A stretch of DNA of 64,000 nucleotides, taken from Stropharia rugosoannulata. Lineage: Eukaryota; Basidiomycota; Agaricomycetes; Agaricales; Strophariaceae. The notes under the pieces were generated by a model. That model saw only the letters and a list, made by a program, of their open reading frames with translations, made no database searches and had not been told where the DNA came from. This document shows positions 35,591-50,089 of the stretch, piece after piece; positions within the stretch are counted from its first letter, which is position 1, and every line of letters starts with the position of its first letter. The stretch lies in the NCBI GenBank assembly GCA_028532985.1, contig JANCIK010000014.1:124001-188000 (forward strand), read 5' to 3'. The position numbers and the translations under genes are program-made.

Positions 35591-35999
35591 AAGCACAGTC
35601 CGAAAGTTCTACAGCCCATTTAGAGATTGCCGATTCAGAGAACCCTAAGAACAGTTTTCGTCAAAGTCCGCCAGAGATGCAACTTGCCCATACTTGTCTA
35701 CCCTCATCCATCAGCATGTTAACCAGGGGCAGGGCGTCATCCAGGAACAAACCCCAGCTCTCCCCAAGGCTTATGGAAAAGCTCTGCCCGTGGAGCGCCT
35801 ATATCTGACTCAGTAGAGGGTTGTGTTGGCTGAGATTAACCTGATTCTCGCTCCATTGGTTTGCACCCTCAAAGAATGCGAAGAGCAGAATCGAAAACTC
35901 AAGGCTGAAGTACAAAACATCCGCTAGTGTAAAGCCATGGCTGCAGTCTTAAAGGAGCAAAGGGTTGGGGTCTTGTTGGTGTGCATGCCGATATCCTGA

Positions 36000-36875
36000 C
36001 TCTTTGCTCCAGTATTTGTTCTGAAAACGCTTCTCAGCCTTGAAGGAAGCCCAAGAGCAGGCAAGCAAACGCTGCGGGCAAACGCAGAAAATACGCAGTG
36101 GGAGTTCCAACTTCTTCGCCAGCCCCTCTGTTCAGCTCTGGCATGTTTTGAGCCGCTCGTGTCAGCAGCTCACCTTCCTCCGCATACACTTGTGCGCCTG
36201 CAATATCCAACGCCCAACGGCAAGGGTTTCCAAGCTTTCATCTGTAGTAGGAAATACGGCAACGAGACGCCCACGAACTGGTTTCGGATGAATCATGACA
36301 TGCAATTATGTCGCGGCACTAGGTACGCGCCGTATTCTTCAAGTCGCAATTGTTGGCATGCGTCTCACCATCCGTACAGCGGACCCGCCCAAGGGCGCAC
36401 TGAGAAAGCGCATTCGTACGACGCTGACGAAAAGGGCCGCGCCAGGCGCGTTGACGTCTAAGACACGCTTTGGCTTCGTCATTCAGGAGGTGTCAGTGTA
36501 AACAATCCAGCTCAAAACCCAAGTTCGGCAATGCAGTCTAACAGCAAGCCCATGCCAACCCAACCAAGTTTGAAAGCCTCTGAAGGCCCATACTCAGGCT
36601 TCTACGTCCGGCTCGACTCCAACCGCTGCATCCGCAGCGCTGGTTAATCCATGATTAGAGAGGAGGAACGCGCCCTGGTGTGACTTCATGAGATAGACCA
36701 AAGCGAAGCACAGGCCCTTGCACAGGCTGCCCCAGGTCTAGGCGAAGACGTTGCTGGTGCGTACGCCTATGTTTTGACTCTGTGCTCTCGTATTCATCTG
36801 GAGAATGTTTCTCAGAGCTAAAGACAGCTCAACTGCAAGGCAAGCAAACACTGCGCGCAAACGCAGAGAAATTGC
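36000..36875 (+). repeat. Imperfect direct duplication, copies about 775 bp apart
   Basis: About 36000-36095 and 36775-36870 share GACTCT.TGCTC, GTATT..TCTG, AACG/AATG, CTTCTCAG/TTTCTCAG, GCAGGCAAGCAAACGCTGCG/GCAAGGCAAGCAAACACTGCG and CAAACGCAGA. The segment follows repeat copy B and may belong to the same decayed element. No coding function is recognised. Confidence 0.55.
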
Positions 36876-37184
36876 TGGCATCTACGCCACAGGAGTTATG
36901 GGGCGCATCAAAGCGACTATCGCAAGGCGAAACGAACCTCAGTGGAATAGACAAAATGGAAAGATGCCGAGGACGCCATGCAGGGCATTCAGCGAGAACG
37001 ATGGTCCTGTATGCTGTTACAAGTCTGCTTGGCGCGTTTGTGGAACTACGACGCATGGCTTACAAGGCAACTATCGCACTGCCTCCTGAGAGTGCGACAC
37101 AACACCCCCCAAAGCACACCAAAGCACACAGCCCTGAGGCGAGAGTCAAGCAGGGGCCTAATTACTGGATGGTGTAGCCTATGA

Positions 37185-40100
37185 ATCATCTATGTGAGCC
37201 TTGCATAACTCGGACTCGAGTGCGTTCATCCCAACAAGCAAACGCGACATCACAAAGTGCTGGGGTGCACCCAAAATGCTTGAGCTTCTCGAAATCGAAA
37301 TGCGCGATCTCTGGTCTATCTGCAACTTCAATGGAGGGAACCCCTGGATCAGAATTCAAGTGGCTTAAGAACCTTGATTGTGTTTGACTTGTTTGTGCTC
37401 GGGAAGATCGTAAATGCATTTATATTACGCTGCGAATAATGACAAGTCAAGACAAGATCTCGCAGCAATAGCAAGTAAGGTCCAGTTACGATGACGTTGC
37501 ATAGAGAGCAACTTCGTGGTAGACCCTGGAAATGCGAGTGGACAAACCAATACTTCAGTATGTCATCACAAGAAGATTGCAGGGTGCACCTGACAGTCTG
37601 GCGTCGTTTCTCGCTGTCTTGAAGGCTCCAGCACATCGCCAGCGACCAGCTCCGTCCATGCTGGATGATTCAGGCATATCAGCATAACGCAAGAGTACCT
37701 TGGTGACAAACCCTGCTGCACCTACCGCACTCATAGTGGGTTGAACTTATGTATGCCCACCTGCTCCGCATTTGCTGATGCATGCCTCAGCCCTCAGGTT
37801 ACTTCAATCGTTGCGATTGTCGAAGAAAATAAATCCCTTGGTTCTCGTCTTCCACCATCACCGCCACCGTCGCCACAAGCATTCCGGATCCTCGCGCAAT
37901 TGGCCGAGCTGAGGCTGTTATCGCAAAGCATCCGGAGCCGTGGGATTTAATCTTCAACGTCTGTTGGCATACATATACAGCCGTGGTGCTCAAGTATGCA
38001 TCGGCCATGGACAACCTCCCCCATTGTCGGCTCCCAGTTGTTTAGGTCTGATACTGCCTACGAAAGGACTCTGGTGTAGACAGCGCCAGTGGATCCTCAA
38101 AGACATTGTAGACTCCCCATTTCGTACCACACCCGGACGCGGAGAACACGACACGCTGGCCGCTGTAGGGCGCTGTTGCGATTGCCAAGTCTCACGTCTG
38201 CTGCAGATTCAGTTGAACAGCAAACTGCTCTTATTTGCATGACATCGGAGTTGACTGATTTGGCTGCCATGCCCTAGAACTGCGATCCCCTGAAAGACGT
38301 CGCGTCCGATATTAGTAACTTAAAGTTCAATTTGAGTGTTGACTTCGACGCGACGACGCTCAATCGACGATACCCCAAGAATAGTCAGTAGTACAATTGA
38401 GCACTTAATACCTTCACTCGCAGGCCCGACCCCAGGCTGTCAAGAGCTATTTAGATCAAGTGGAATATACCAGGACTCGATTGTGAATCTGTTAACCAAA
38501 CCATCAGAACCCTGCGGTGAAAAAGTGTGAGCTACTACTGATTCTGCTTGTTCCTGTTCTTATCCCTGTTGCCAAGGCAAAAATTCTTACCGAGCCTTGA
38601 CTCCCTCAACGACCCGTGCGCGTGAAGGTTCAGGTTCTATCACTACCTATTCAACCGCTACGCCATTCCAGAGTTCTACAAGCGCCGTCGATCCTCCTGT
38701 TAGTATATACATTGGCACCGGTATGTTCCTGTACTGAAGATTCAAATGCTTGTTGAATGCTCATTAGCTCAATTAAAATAAAGTCATTCATCCTGCCGGC
38801 AACGTAGCTAAACAGCTGGTCGTATCTGGCCCTGCACATGTTGTTGAATGGCATGCTGTCAGCTACGGGTGGTATGGAACATCTCTATGTAGCAGAGAAG
38901 GCTGCAAAGGAAAAGCGTCTCTGCCTGTACACTAGCGCTGCCGCACCCATATCAGGTCAAAGGTCAAATTAATCTCTGACTTTTGTTGCAATTGTTGTGT
39001 GAATCTAGAGCAGAGACCAGATCTCGGATGTGGAAAAGGATAAGCTAAGTTCAATAAGGGGCCCAAGTAAGTTTAACAAACTCTGTTTTGAGATGCGGAA
39101 ACTGAAATTATACAGCTCTCTGATCCAAGGTAGGCTTTCTACGCCCAGGAGGCGCGCGAATTTCTCCGCAAGCGATTGATCAGAAAGGACGCCAAGGTGC
39201 ACGTTGATTTTGTGAGGCGCAAAGAAGGAGAATTTGACGAGTGGGGGTGTGCTACCGTCCACTATTGAGGCCGTTCCGCGAGGCATCCTCACTATGTTTG
39301 CTATATTTGTCCTGACATTATTCATCAGCAATGTTGCTAAGCAACTTATCGAGAAAGGCCTTGGAGGCGCCGTCCGCCACAAACGTGATAAAGGGGACAG
39401 ATCCCTAGGCTGCGATAAACTGATGACTGCCCAGTAAGCACAAGCTATTCTTCAGCCGCAGCAGATCGGCTTAAAGTATAGCTATTTTAGCTTAATGCTG
39501 TTGCAGACCTTCGCGGTATCCATTCCTCCGTCCAAGCAGCCTCTTAATATCTCAGAGGTGAGCTAAATAGGATTCAATATTAGATAGTATCTAATGCAAA
39601 CACGAGACAAACAACAGTGCTACTCAATTGAACTGAAGCTTGCAAGTTTGCTTCGCATAAATATACACAACACAATGTCGAATCTAAAGCGGATACCACT
39701 GACAAATCCGGAGGTCGCATTGGATCGTTATACTTTAACTAAACGGAGAACGCCGCCCTCAATATTGTTAGAGAGGGCTTGTCTACGGTCCGCTCATTCT
39801 CCGCAGGGTGTCAACTTTACAACGCAGAGGTATGTAAGTCTGTTAATCTGACACAGAACCGTTCCCTCATGTCGTTTGAATAGGAAGAAGTGAAGAAAGC
39901 TAAGCGCAATGTTTGTCCTTCTCACTACCTACTTGACTTCATTGACTGACGTCTGCCTAGATATGAAGCAATTTTGACGAAGAGGAAGTCAAAGCCGCGG
40001 ACTCGGAGGCTGCCGCCGAAAAGGAGGGAGATGTCGGGTAATTCCGATGTCATTGTTAGCGACGTTCCAAAAAAAATGGATTTGCATTCTCGGTACAGAT

Positions 40101-40869
40101 TCTGAACACGGAAGGTAAAGGTTACAGCTACTTCGACCTCCATAGTTTTGTTACCTACTGCAGTCCTTCAGGCATGGCAATTCGCTACGTTGGAGAAGCT
40201 AATGGCCGAACTCTCAGATGCCGCTGCTCTACTATTTCTCCAGCTGGATTTATACTAATATGTACATTGTTCGCGTGTAAATAACCCATCCCAGGGTCTA
40301 AATATCTGACATATTATGGCCTCTTCTGGAAGGGGTCCTTGTGCGACGTGCTACAACTGACCAATCCGGACCTAGCTCACCCTCTGTATTCTATTCAGAT
40401 AAAGAGTCATTGCCTCCAAATGTCGCCCACCTGCGCACTCTTACCTATCCTACTCAAACTCAAGTGTTCGCTCCAATGCGACAGGCTGAGAAGACAAAAT
40501 GGGTCGACTGGCCATTGCTCCCGGAATACGCAACGCTTGTGGATTTTTTGAGGAACTGTCAAGGAGTTAGTCATACAAGGCTTACCATCAAGCTTCATGC
40601 TGAGATCATTACCTGATGAATGTGTTTGCTGTCTACCAGGCTATTGTGTTGATTCATGAGCACCCATGCTATTTATCTACGTGTCTATGTGCAGCCATGA
40701 TATGAACTTCATTATTTGTTATTTGTAACTCTAGGTAGAATTATAAGCGGTAACCAGTAAAGTTTGATAATGATGGAACAATGATGGAAGCGGAAATGGT
40801 CGCGTTAACAGAAAAGGAAATCGTCCGCATTTAGGACGATCAACAATTAGTTGAAGCTGCCACAGCGAG
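37185..40869. other. No recognisable gene
   Basis: Open frames are short. A minus-strand frame at 39005-39382 and plus-strand frames at 39594-39851 and 40341-40616 have reasonable amino-acid composition but no recognised motifs, and I could not join them into a gene. Confidence 0.35.
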
Positions 40870-43800
40870 ATGCTGCCTTTCCCTCGTTTAGATACTCAAA
40901 TGCTTCGCATTCAACGGACAATTCAACCAAGCCAGCTTGCAGAAAATGCTGAGGGTATGAGCATGTTCTCTAATAATCATTCCGTAACTCATCCCAGTGC
41001 TAGTGGAACCCGCCAGCCGCAGGAGGCATGCAGGAAGGCGTAATTTGGCATATGTTTCAATTCCACTCAGGCCTCGTGCACCTAGGCGTAGCCTTTCAAA
41101 TTCAAGCTCGCCAGAATGTCTTGAGGACGAGCTTAGGGATGATTATCTTCCCAATTTTGATAGTGGAGATGAAACTGTCGAAAGTAATGATATGGATGCA
41201 GACACCGATTCAGAAATATCCTGCCTCGCCGCAAAACGCAGAAGGACTGGCAGGAATGGAAAAGGCTACAAGAAACAAAAGACATCCCGTGCCTCCAGAG
41301 TCGTATTCAATCAAAGAGTTGTTTATCCAACCGCAATTGTAGATGCCAGAAATTTCAAGCAAGCAGATAACTATCAGACCCGCTTCAGCTTTTTGGATAA
41401 TCACTACTGCGACTGCGAAGCTTTGCCTGTTCAAGCTAATCTCCAGAAACACTGCAATGTTCTACAGTACCTAGACCTCTACTACTCTCACCCTTTGAAT
41501 TCTATAATTTGCTATAAGCATGGATGCGCTCTACCCCTGGACCGCTGGCAGAAACATTTACTAAATGGTCATTCATCTGAAAATTCCAAATGGCGCAAGA
41601 CCAAGGAGCTTACTGCTATGAAAGAACATGTTTCAAGAGCTTTTCAACCGGCTTCTTCTGATTCTACCATTGTAATTCCAGATTGCTTACAAACCATCCT
41701 TCCTATGGCAGAGCTCTATGACGGTGTTCGGCCTCCCATTCTCAAGAGATACCCATGCCCTGTCCCAGAATGTCATGTCTGGAGAGCAGTTAGCATAAAC
41801 AAGACTTCCGGAAATGAGCATGACCTTCGAAAGCATGTTGAAGAATTTCACAAGTTGTCTCTTAGCGACTTCCCTCAGCGCACTAAATTGCCAGAGTGGA
41901 CACAGAATTTAAAGCTGGGGGGACGTGCCTATCATACCTTTCGCTTGCCTCTTGGCTGGAAACCTCCAGCAATATCTGATACACCACGCTACCCTTTACA
42001 ATCCTCAGCCTCCATAGAACTCCTATGCCAATCACCACCAGAGCCAAATACACCGGTACCACCGCAGGTTTCCTGGATGCATGACCTTGGGTGGCACTCA
42101 TACAGGCTGTCCATGCCTTGGACTGAACAATCTCTTATGAGAGCTCTAGAATATAACGGTGTCAACACAAGCTCGTCTCAAGGTCTGAAATGGCTTGAAA
42201 TGGGACTTGGTATGATTGGCGCCTTTCTTCCCAAATACCTTTCCAATGCCAATGCCTTCCTTGACAAGCTTCATCCCAGTATCCGAAAGGCGATAAATTC
42301 TGGGTACGTTTTGGCAAGTTATCTCCAACTCCAGTATGCACTTGCTAAATAATGACAAAATAGAAGCAAGAGAGGCGCATTCAGGCCTTTGACCGAGGGT
42401 CGGTACAAGCAATACGGCATGGTGCTGGGTCAAGTCGTTTCCCTGACTCTTAGAATGCTTCATGAGAACGTTGTCTCGTTTGAAGAAGCTGCTCGTCCCT
42501 GCCTCTGCTGCACGCAAAAACAGTTTAAGGCAGCAGTTAACCTCTACCAAGTAATCATGAAAGGAATGGGTGCACCCGACAAGACCATCCTTTTATCTAG
42601 GCTACATAAGTTTCTTGACTCTCTACTCCGTCCTGGCGAGCTTCCTATGACGCAAATGGCATTTCCCACAGACCTTCTCATGTTTGCTCTTAGTCTTCGT
42701 CCCAGCAACACGTATTCCACATCATCAGTTATAGCATCTAATTGCGCAGCTCTTCGCTATAGCTTACTGAGCATCTATACTCACGTCGTCCGGTGCTTGA
42801 AGGAAGGTCTGGAGGACTTCACTTGGCACGAAGAGGAAATTTCAGACACATCGGAGTTATTTGATGATTTAGATGCTTTCACTGGACATGAAGAAACTGA
42901 GGAGCCAACAAATACCATCAGTGATGATGATAACGATGCAGATGAAGAAGATATTGAAGATGTTCTGGAGAGTTATTTCAGAGGTACTTGATTTTTAGCT
43001 TTGAACAGTTCGTGTCTATGATAACAGCGCATTATTAGACATTTGCGCACTCCAGTCAGTATCTACAGCCGATGATGTTCCTTTAGTTAAAGACTCCACC
43101 TCCGAGAGTGGATTTTTTGGAGATAACGGTAGCCATCTGAAAGGCCTCTGCGACAAGCTTGGACTTGAATCCTGTACGCGTCTTGATCTTCACTTGATTA
43201 CAATAACTTATATGCTCTTCATAATTATAGATCCACATAATGCTGATGAATTATTTGAAGACCAGGATGCCAACAGAGACTTGGCTACGCCACAGTCTAT
43301 ACTAGGGTTGGTGTTTTCTGTGAATCTTCATATTACAAATCTAAATCCTAATAACTTTGTCTAGTATTATACAACATGAAATTGGATGCGTCACAAGCCA
43401 TGATGAGGTGATGAGGTCAACTCCATTTTCAAGAATCCACCGAGTATGGGGTTCCATCAGCAGCACTGCCGTTAACGAGATGGGCTCACTGCATTTCAAG
43501 TCTCTTCAGAACGGATACATTTGGAGCTTTCAGAGATATTGGAAAGAGGCCCGGTTTATTGATATGCGCAAATGGGCTGCCAGCTGCAAATCTGCCATGG
43601 ACAACTTCCAAGCCAGCCTCAGCTTACTTGTCTTCCAGTCAGTGGATGATGCCATGCATCATATAGAAATAAAAGATAATAAGGTCAGAGAAGCGCCTCA
43701 TAGGCAGTCTGCAAACCTTGAAACGACAACAACCGCTCAAAACAGGCTATTTTCTAATATTCTTGTGAAAGCGTCAACTGGAGACAATGAAAATGTGGAG

Positions 43801-45129
43801 CGATACTTGAGATCATGGCTGGCTGAGGAGCAGAAAGCTCTGGAATTTCTTGCCATTATTCTTTGCCTTGCCTGTGGTGTTAGCTTTCGTGGCTGGCAAC
43901 TGGCCTCTATATACTTCGACTGCTCTGGTCATCAAGATCGAAATCTATGGATAGTCAATGGCCGGGTATTAGTTAGCCACCCAAAAGCTAAACAACGGTT
44001 ATATGAGCGAGCTCCAACACTTCTGGCCTTTCCAGTGGAAATTTCGCGTTATCTGGCATATTACGCAGCAGTTATTCGCCCGACTGCTTGTCTGGTTCTC
44101 AGGCATCTGGAAATTGATGATTCACTCCATTCTGTAAAACTTTGGTGCTGTCCAGCGCCACCAGAGTCTACCACCAAGGCGCATCCAATAATGCCTTGGA
44201 GCGGGCGGCATATTTCGTTTTGCTTGCAAAAATTTACACAGTCCAAGTTGGGAATTTCACTGACTCCACTACTTGCAAGACAAATTTCCGAAGCTGTTAT
44301 TCGAGACAAGTTTCCTCGACTCTTTGATCAGCCTACCCTAACAGCAGCTCTTGCTGATTGCGCCCACCTCTCCAGCTTTCCGCAATGGAGTGATCTAACT
44401 CCAGAAACTGCTATCCAAATTCTAATGATCTCTGAAATTTGGCAGGCTATGCTTAATCTTGAGACGACTACCAGACATTCGCCATGGCTAACTCTAGTTG
44501 AAAGTAGCCAAATATTCCCCAATGATATAACCAAGAACTGGCCAATAGCTTTCCGCAAAGCTGTCAGAATTCTGGATGATTCATGTATAAGTCTTATCAC
44601 AAAATCAAACAAAGAGGTTAGTTCAGTTCATTTAGAGGCATCTGCGTATGCTAATATATTATTCTTGATAGCTTATTGGTCTACCTAACATAATTGTGCC
44701 AGTTCTCAGACACTTACTATTTGGCATTGAATTTAAATCTGTTGATACGGACCTTCCTCTGTATGGTCTTCACTGCATATCCGTAGCAAGAGCTCTGCAA
44801 ATTGTGAGTTAAATGGCTGCTAAATCTTTTGTACTCTTTTAATGTTGAATTTACAGATAAAAACAGCGGCAATGGCTGCTAATTTGGATGAGAAGATATC
44901 GACTTCATTTATCTGTGCCCACCTAGATGGAGATAGCGCAAAGACTCTCTATGAATCAATCTTGGAAGAAGTAGAGCAGCTTAAACAACTTGACATGGAA
45001 GCCTGGGACAAGCTCAGCAGAGATGTGTATTCAGTTGAATATCCTTGCTATAGTACTATGCTTAGTGGTGGCGAGGGACCAAGTACAGCATCAGACATTA
45101 TTAATCTCATTACAGTTAGAGCAATATGA
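40870..45129 (+). CDS. OrsD-type zinc finger plus tyrosine-recombinase-like protein, copy 1, intact
   Basis: Exons inferred are 40870-40954, 40998-42303, 42364-42983, 43039-43173, 43231-43306, 43365-44616, 44672-44803 and 44857-45129. They join to 3879 nt, encoding 1292 residues. ATG 40870 is the first in frame after a stop; ATG 40900 is an alternative. After an acidic, basic-patch N-terminus come paired fingers: CYKHGC..H..H from about residue 200 and CPVPEC..H..H from about 282, as in the OrsD family. A helical region and a very acidic linker follow. The last 550 residues resemble a tyrosine recombinase core: CGVSFRGWQLAS (candidate first Arg, about 916) and SLTPLLARQISEAV (second Arg, about 1046, with the usual His replaced). 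No tyrosine motif follows, so it may be catalytically inactive. Confidence 0.7.
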
Positions 45130-47719
45130 TTGTTCTGTTCAGTGGAGGTGGGTAGATGTTGCGCCCTAGTTTACAATCGTAGTGCTTATGGAAAGCCAAG
45201 TCTTGTTTTCTCTGTCAATGTGCTTCCACTACTTAGTCACAAGCAGTAATTATTATCCCTTCCATATGTTAACCCCTTCAAGAGCAGCCACATACTACTG
45301 CGTAACTGTCTGAGTGCGAAATGGAGTAGCGGCCGGCCACAAGCCTAGGGCTTAGGACGTGTTTTACTTGCCTTTGATAACAATGTCGAGCTCCTGTAAT
45401 ATTAAAGATACGTATAACTCTTGTGACTTATTAACATCAACCAGACTTCCTCCACCGGTCGGTCAAACCTAGTAACAGTAGATTATATACCACATCTATG
45501 CCCCAGTTGATCATCCATCTATTATAACTAGTATATGCTTGTTGTCGACAAGTCCCTTCAGAAACTTTACATAAGAAACCGATGATTAGAAAATGCAAAC
45601 TTTGAGCATATGAGCATTTATACAACAGGCTCACCAGTGTAGTAGTTTTCCAATGTTTTTACGATAAACTTCCGGAATAAGTATTCAATTGTTAACGCAG
45701 CCTGATACTCTTGCTGTCTTCTCCTATGCAGGTCCCCTACAATGATTGTAGACTCCAAGATAAGCTCCAGGCACTAGCAAAGCAAGTCCGCGATTCATCT
45801 TTTTCCCGATCGCGGCATACATGCAGTGAGAATGTCATCGAGTAGGTCAGAAGGACTCTGGCCAATCTCAAAGAGATCAGAAACACCTAGCTCGTCGCAT
45901 AGCCTGACCGGACTACACACGAAGGTTTGCGTGATGAAGCGGAAAAGCAGGAGGAGCTTGCGTTATGGCTTTAATGTTGGAAAAAGATAAGCTGCGACTC
46001 GCTTGACTGGGACAGCGCGGTGTGTGATCATGCGGAAGAGATTTGAGCGTGCTTTTCACTGTTGTTTCAAAAGTGGATATTCAAATTTGACACCGTCCAC
46101 AGCAAACAACTTACCTTGGAAAAGTTGTAGAATACAAGTTAACATTCACTATTACTTATCAAGATGTCAGGAGGTATGAGGATCTCGAGAGGCATGGCAG
46201 GCTTGTAATCCATGTAGAGTATATGATTAGTAAAAAAAATCACTTGTCTACCGGACATAAGGGACGCACCGTTGACTACTATGAGCTTCCAGACATAGTC
46301 AGCAATTGCAAGGAAGAAGGTGTAAGCAAACAGAGTACACACATAGATAACCATTTCCCTGATCCTTGCTAGTGGGCAGATCACGAATTACAAAACATAT
46401 TCTCCACTCCGCCTTGGTCACAACCTGATCACGCATCGTTTTTCCTTCAACCTCTTTAGCAGAGTCGAGCAAGTCAACAAAGACAGTGCGTAGGTAAAGC
46501 TAAGAGTCTAAGATCGGTGCCGACAGGGAGCCATGTATCATGCTCTAAAAGGTAACTAAAAATGAAGTGAAGGCCTGACTGCCCATCGTTGTTTGCTCTC
46601 TTTTTCCTTTCCTGGCCGTCGGTCAAGGGACTGGGTGGTCATAGAGTGCGCTGACAAGTCAACGCAATCTTCACCGGCGACAGGAAATAGGGCATCAAGC
46701 AACCGCGATTTGAATATCTGAATGCTGGCAATGCGACGAGCAAATACGACCGGAGGAGGATGAGATCGGTATGGAAGTTCAGTATGCCCTCTATTTGATG
46801 AACAAGTCTAGCAAAGACCTGGATAGCGCTGATACGTGGTCTTAAAGGTCCTTGAATGCCTTAGAAACAAGTTCAGACAGCACTGGGGTTAATGCCGGAA
46901 GGGAGTTGTGCATGATGCTATTCAAATGACCAGCGCATACCCTCCGGTATCAACTAGTTAGAGCAACTAAACAATATTCGTAGATGGCGTATTTCGCCAT
47001 ATTGATAAGAGGTGTGCGAGTTCCATAGAGAATGCAGCTTTGCTTTTGCTCGGTGGACATTCTGCAGGACAACGTTGGATATGATTAATTACAGTACTAG
47101 GCAGTGAATGTGCAAAAGCATGGATACTAGGGCTATGCTTCACCGGCCTTCAGAACATCCCATGAATTCAAAAGATTGTTGAGCAAAAGAGAAAAGACTT
47201 ACCTTGCCCTCAAAGATGATAATGGAGCTTTTAAGCGACATAGAGGCGTCCCGATCTTCAAAAAGCAGGACGTGACACTAAACAGAAAAAGGTATCACTA
47301 GCAAAAGGAAATAAGAATGGGAACTCACCTTGCGAAAGCGCCTTCATCCCTTCCATCTGTGAGCACCAGCCTTCATTTACCACCCGCCGTTGTGTCAGGT
47401 ATGGTAAATTTCTCTTCTCGGGGGTCCCATGCATTGTACGGAGTTGATAAGCCTAAAACAGCAATTTTGAGGGATCTGAATGGTTGATATTCTGTCACTT
47501 GTAGTACGCTATCCATATGGTCGTAGAAGCTGTGCTCTTCATAAGGTAGACCAACTAGCCATAGCACGTAGACGACATCCTCACCAGGTTCTAGCTGCAG
47601 CAAATGATAAAACTACTTGTTCAGAAAGAAAAGCCGTAGGTGAAGCGCATTATGAGCGTGTAAACTTGAGCCTATGCCTGGAAAGTGCCCCGTTCTGATC
47701 GGATCATAAACAAGGACCT
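45130..47719. other. Unassigned stretch
   Basis: Minus-strand frames at 46139-46384 (hydrophobic) and 47373-47603 (LQLEPGEDVVYVLWLVGLPY) look exon-like but I do not recognise them. The latter could belong to the muskelin remnant next door. The remainder shows no motif. Confidence 0.3.
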
Positions 47720-49010
47720 TTGAAGATTCATGTAGAGAGCATACCTTGAGCATATCTGACCCCGTGTTTAAGATGAACTGCATTTTCCTGCAATTTTCCC
47801 GTAGCTTCGCAGTCCTCCTGTTCGCCGCTTCTCCTGAAAAGATGCAACTCTGAAATCCGAGATGATTTGGGGTAATGCTCTCCAGCTGCGGATCTATCAC
47901 GGCTGGCTGAGTAAAACATGTTACATGTATTGGGTCCTCCACCTGCGTGTAAAATCTGAGAACGTTTCCATTGCGATGCCTCTATCAATTGAGGTTATAG
48001 GTATGCATGGAGTCCGACAGATGCTTGTAGTCCTGTTGACCAAGTCTTCCTAGGTACATTGAGGACCATGGAATGCCCTGCGTCGACGTTAATAACAAGA
48101 GAGCAAAGCGCAAATGAGATGAATACTCACTGAATCTAAAAGATATGACCTTATATGCATGCATAGAATCACCATATGGCCGCCTAGTGGATTTTGTAAG
48201 CATATTTAGACGCATGTGGGGATATATACGCGCCGGAGTAGCAATTTCCACTTGCTAGTAGCTATGCTATAACTGTACAATTCTGAGAATTTCGACACAT
48301 TCCAATTTCCATCGACAATTGGTTGACAGCACGCTCTTCGAAGACATAGAGCATTTGGGCTTTGGAGTCTATAACCATTTGATGATTAGGAGTAAGTGGA
48401 GGTCCACCCGAAGACTCATATGTAGAATGACATTAGCTAAATAGACAAATAAGATATAGAGAACACTTACTGCGGTATTGGTCAAAAGAAAATCCCATTT
48501 CCTGGCTAGTACTCCGTGGGTGTGGTACCAATAGAATTCTGAAGTAAGCAGCTTAGTAGGAGGACGCGAAGACGATGTCGTGTCAGAAGTCGTTGCGGCA
48601 GGAGGCTGCTGTTGCTGCGTTGGTATAAGATTAGCATGAGATAACCACTTGGGCCATGGCGGATTCTTACTGGTGACGGTTCTGGCGGTCGAAGGCCGTT
48701 GTCGTCAACGATCATTCAGTTGCCCGAGTGAGTAAATTGTCCTGTTTTTGGCATCAAAGGTATTTTGTGGGTGCCAGCTGCATTGGATTCTTGAGTCATG
48801 CTGTGGCAGAAAGCTTGTCATCCATCGTCCTTGACTTGTCCTTGACGCTATATACCCAGAAGTTATCTAAACCTTTCTTGCGGTCCCAGCCCCCGAAAGT
48901 GTAGATTATGGGATCTATACGCATAACGTGGCCGCCTGGAGCAGGTGGAGCATCGTATCGCGATCTGAATCCGTACCCATTGGCAGGGGGTCCATACTGA
49001 GCGAGGGTAG
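47720..49010 (-). pseudogene. Muskelin-like kelch protein, fragments
   Basis: Minus-strand pieces in the correct order read PPAPGGHVMRIDPIIYTFGG, then WDRKKGLDNFWVYSVKDKSR (about 48975-48790), RPPTKLLTSEFYWYHTHGVL (about 48580-48500), GGPPLTPNHQMVIDSKAQML (about 48420-48300) and IHVTCFTQPAVIDPQL (about 47935). These match successive kelch strands of muskelin, including FGGWDG..DL.DFW.Y and GFTQRA.IDPELNE. Muskelin is a subunit of the CTLH/GID-type ubiquitin ligase in animals. Pieces are separated by stops and non-matching sequence, and the N-terminal discoidin part is not evident. Confidence 0.6.
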
Positions 49011-50089
49011 CATGAGTTTAGAAGACCATCAAACACGGCGGATGGCATAGATTAGGGGAACTTCTCCGACTTCGACCAATTGTCTTGCAAGACAAGACTC
49101 TCTTGGAAATATGAGTGGAGAGTTGCATGTTGGTGCAGGACAAAATTGAGTGGTTAGGCTTCAAAAGGTGTCATGGGCGACGGTGTTTCAACACAGCAGC
49201 AACTCAGCAAGGCTACTTCATCACATGTGTTATGTACGACGGACGCTTTCAACATATGTAGGACCGACGATTCCAGTCCTAGCGACCTCGTGTAGTCCTA
49301 AAACGGTCCATAAGAAAACAATAGTTTGCGAGCTGCTCAAAGGCTCACTATGTCCTATCTTGTTAACTGCTTTCTGTTGGCTTTCTGCATCTCCCTTGTC
49401 AGTTTTCCATGAGCATCTACTGCGTCTTTCACTAAGAAATATTGTCTGCACATGCATAGAATGCGAGTAACGGCACAATGATTTCAGCCCTGCAAGATAT
49501 AAGCACATCTTGTCACCAGAATTGAGGAAATAGTCATCTTCGATGCGATTCTCGTCGCTGGTCGTGAATTTGGTCTAAGAAGGGCAGCAGGTTAGTATAA
49601 GTCATCTGTCGACCAGTAAGTAAAAGGGAAGTTCATAAGTGATATGTTATCTTGACAAACCTGTCTGGGCGAAACTTCCATCAGGAGGGTTAGATAACTT
49701 GCAATAAGTATACATGTTGACAGTATTAGAGTGCCCCACGGTCATCATCACCGGCCCGTGTGAACGATCGCGGTGCCATGCAAGAGCACGTTCTGTTTGC
49801 CCTTATCACACAACATGGGAATTACTGGGATTTCGGATGTAAGCGTATTCATGAATAGGATGTGTAAGCGTCTACTAACAAGCAAGGCTTAGGTTGTGAA
49901 ACCTGTTAATATGCAGATATCGCTGAAAGCGATGTCTAGTGAGATCAAGGGGATAGGAAATTATTAATATATGTCGCCGTTCCGTCGACTCACAGGGTTC
50001 ACTTTCAGCCACCAGCATCCCCACTTGCACAATCACCACGGTCGGTTTTTCTTGCCAACCACCAGAAAATCAGGCGAAAAAAGAAGTGG

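Noticed and set aside
37741..38280. Possible coding region
   Set aside because: One frame reads plausibly for about 45 residues but has no start, and I recognise no family.
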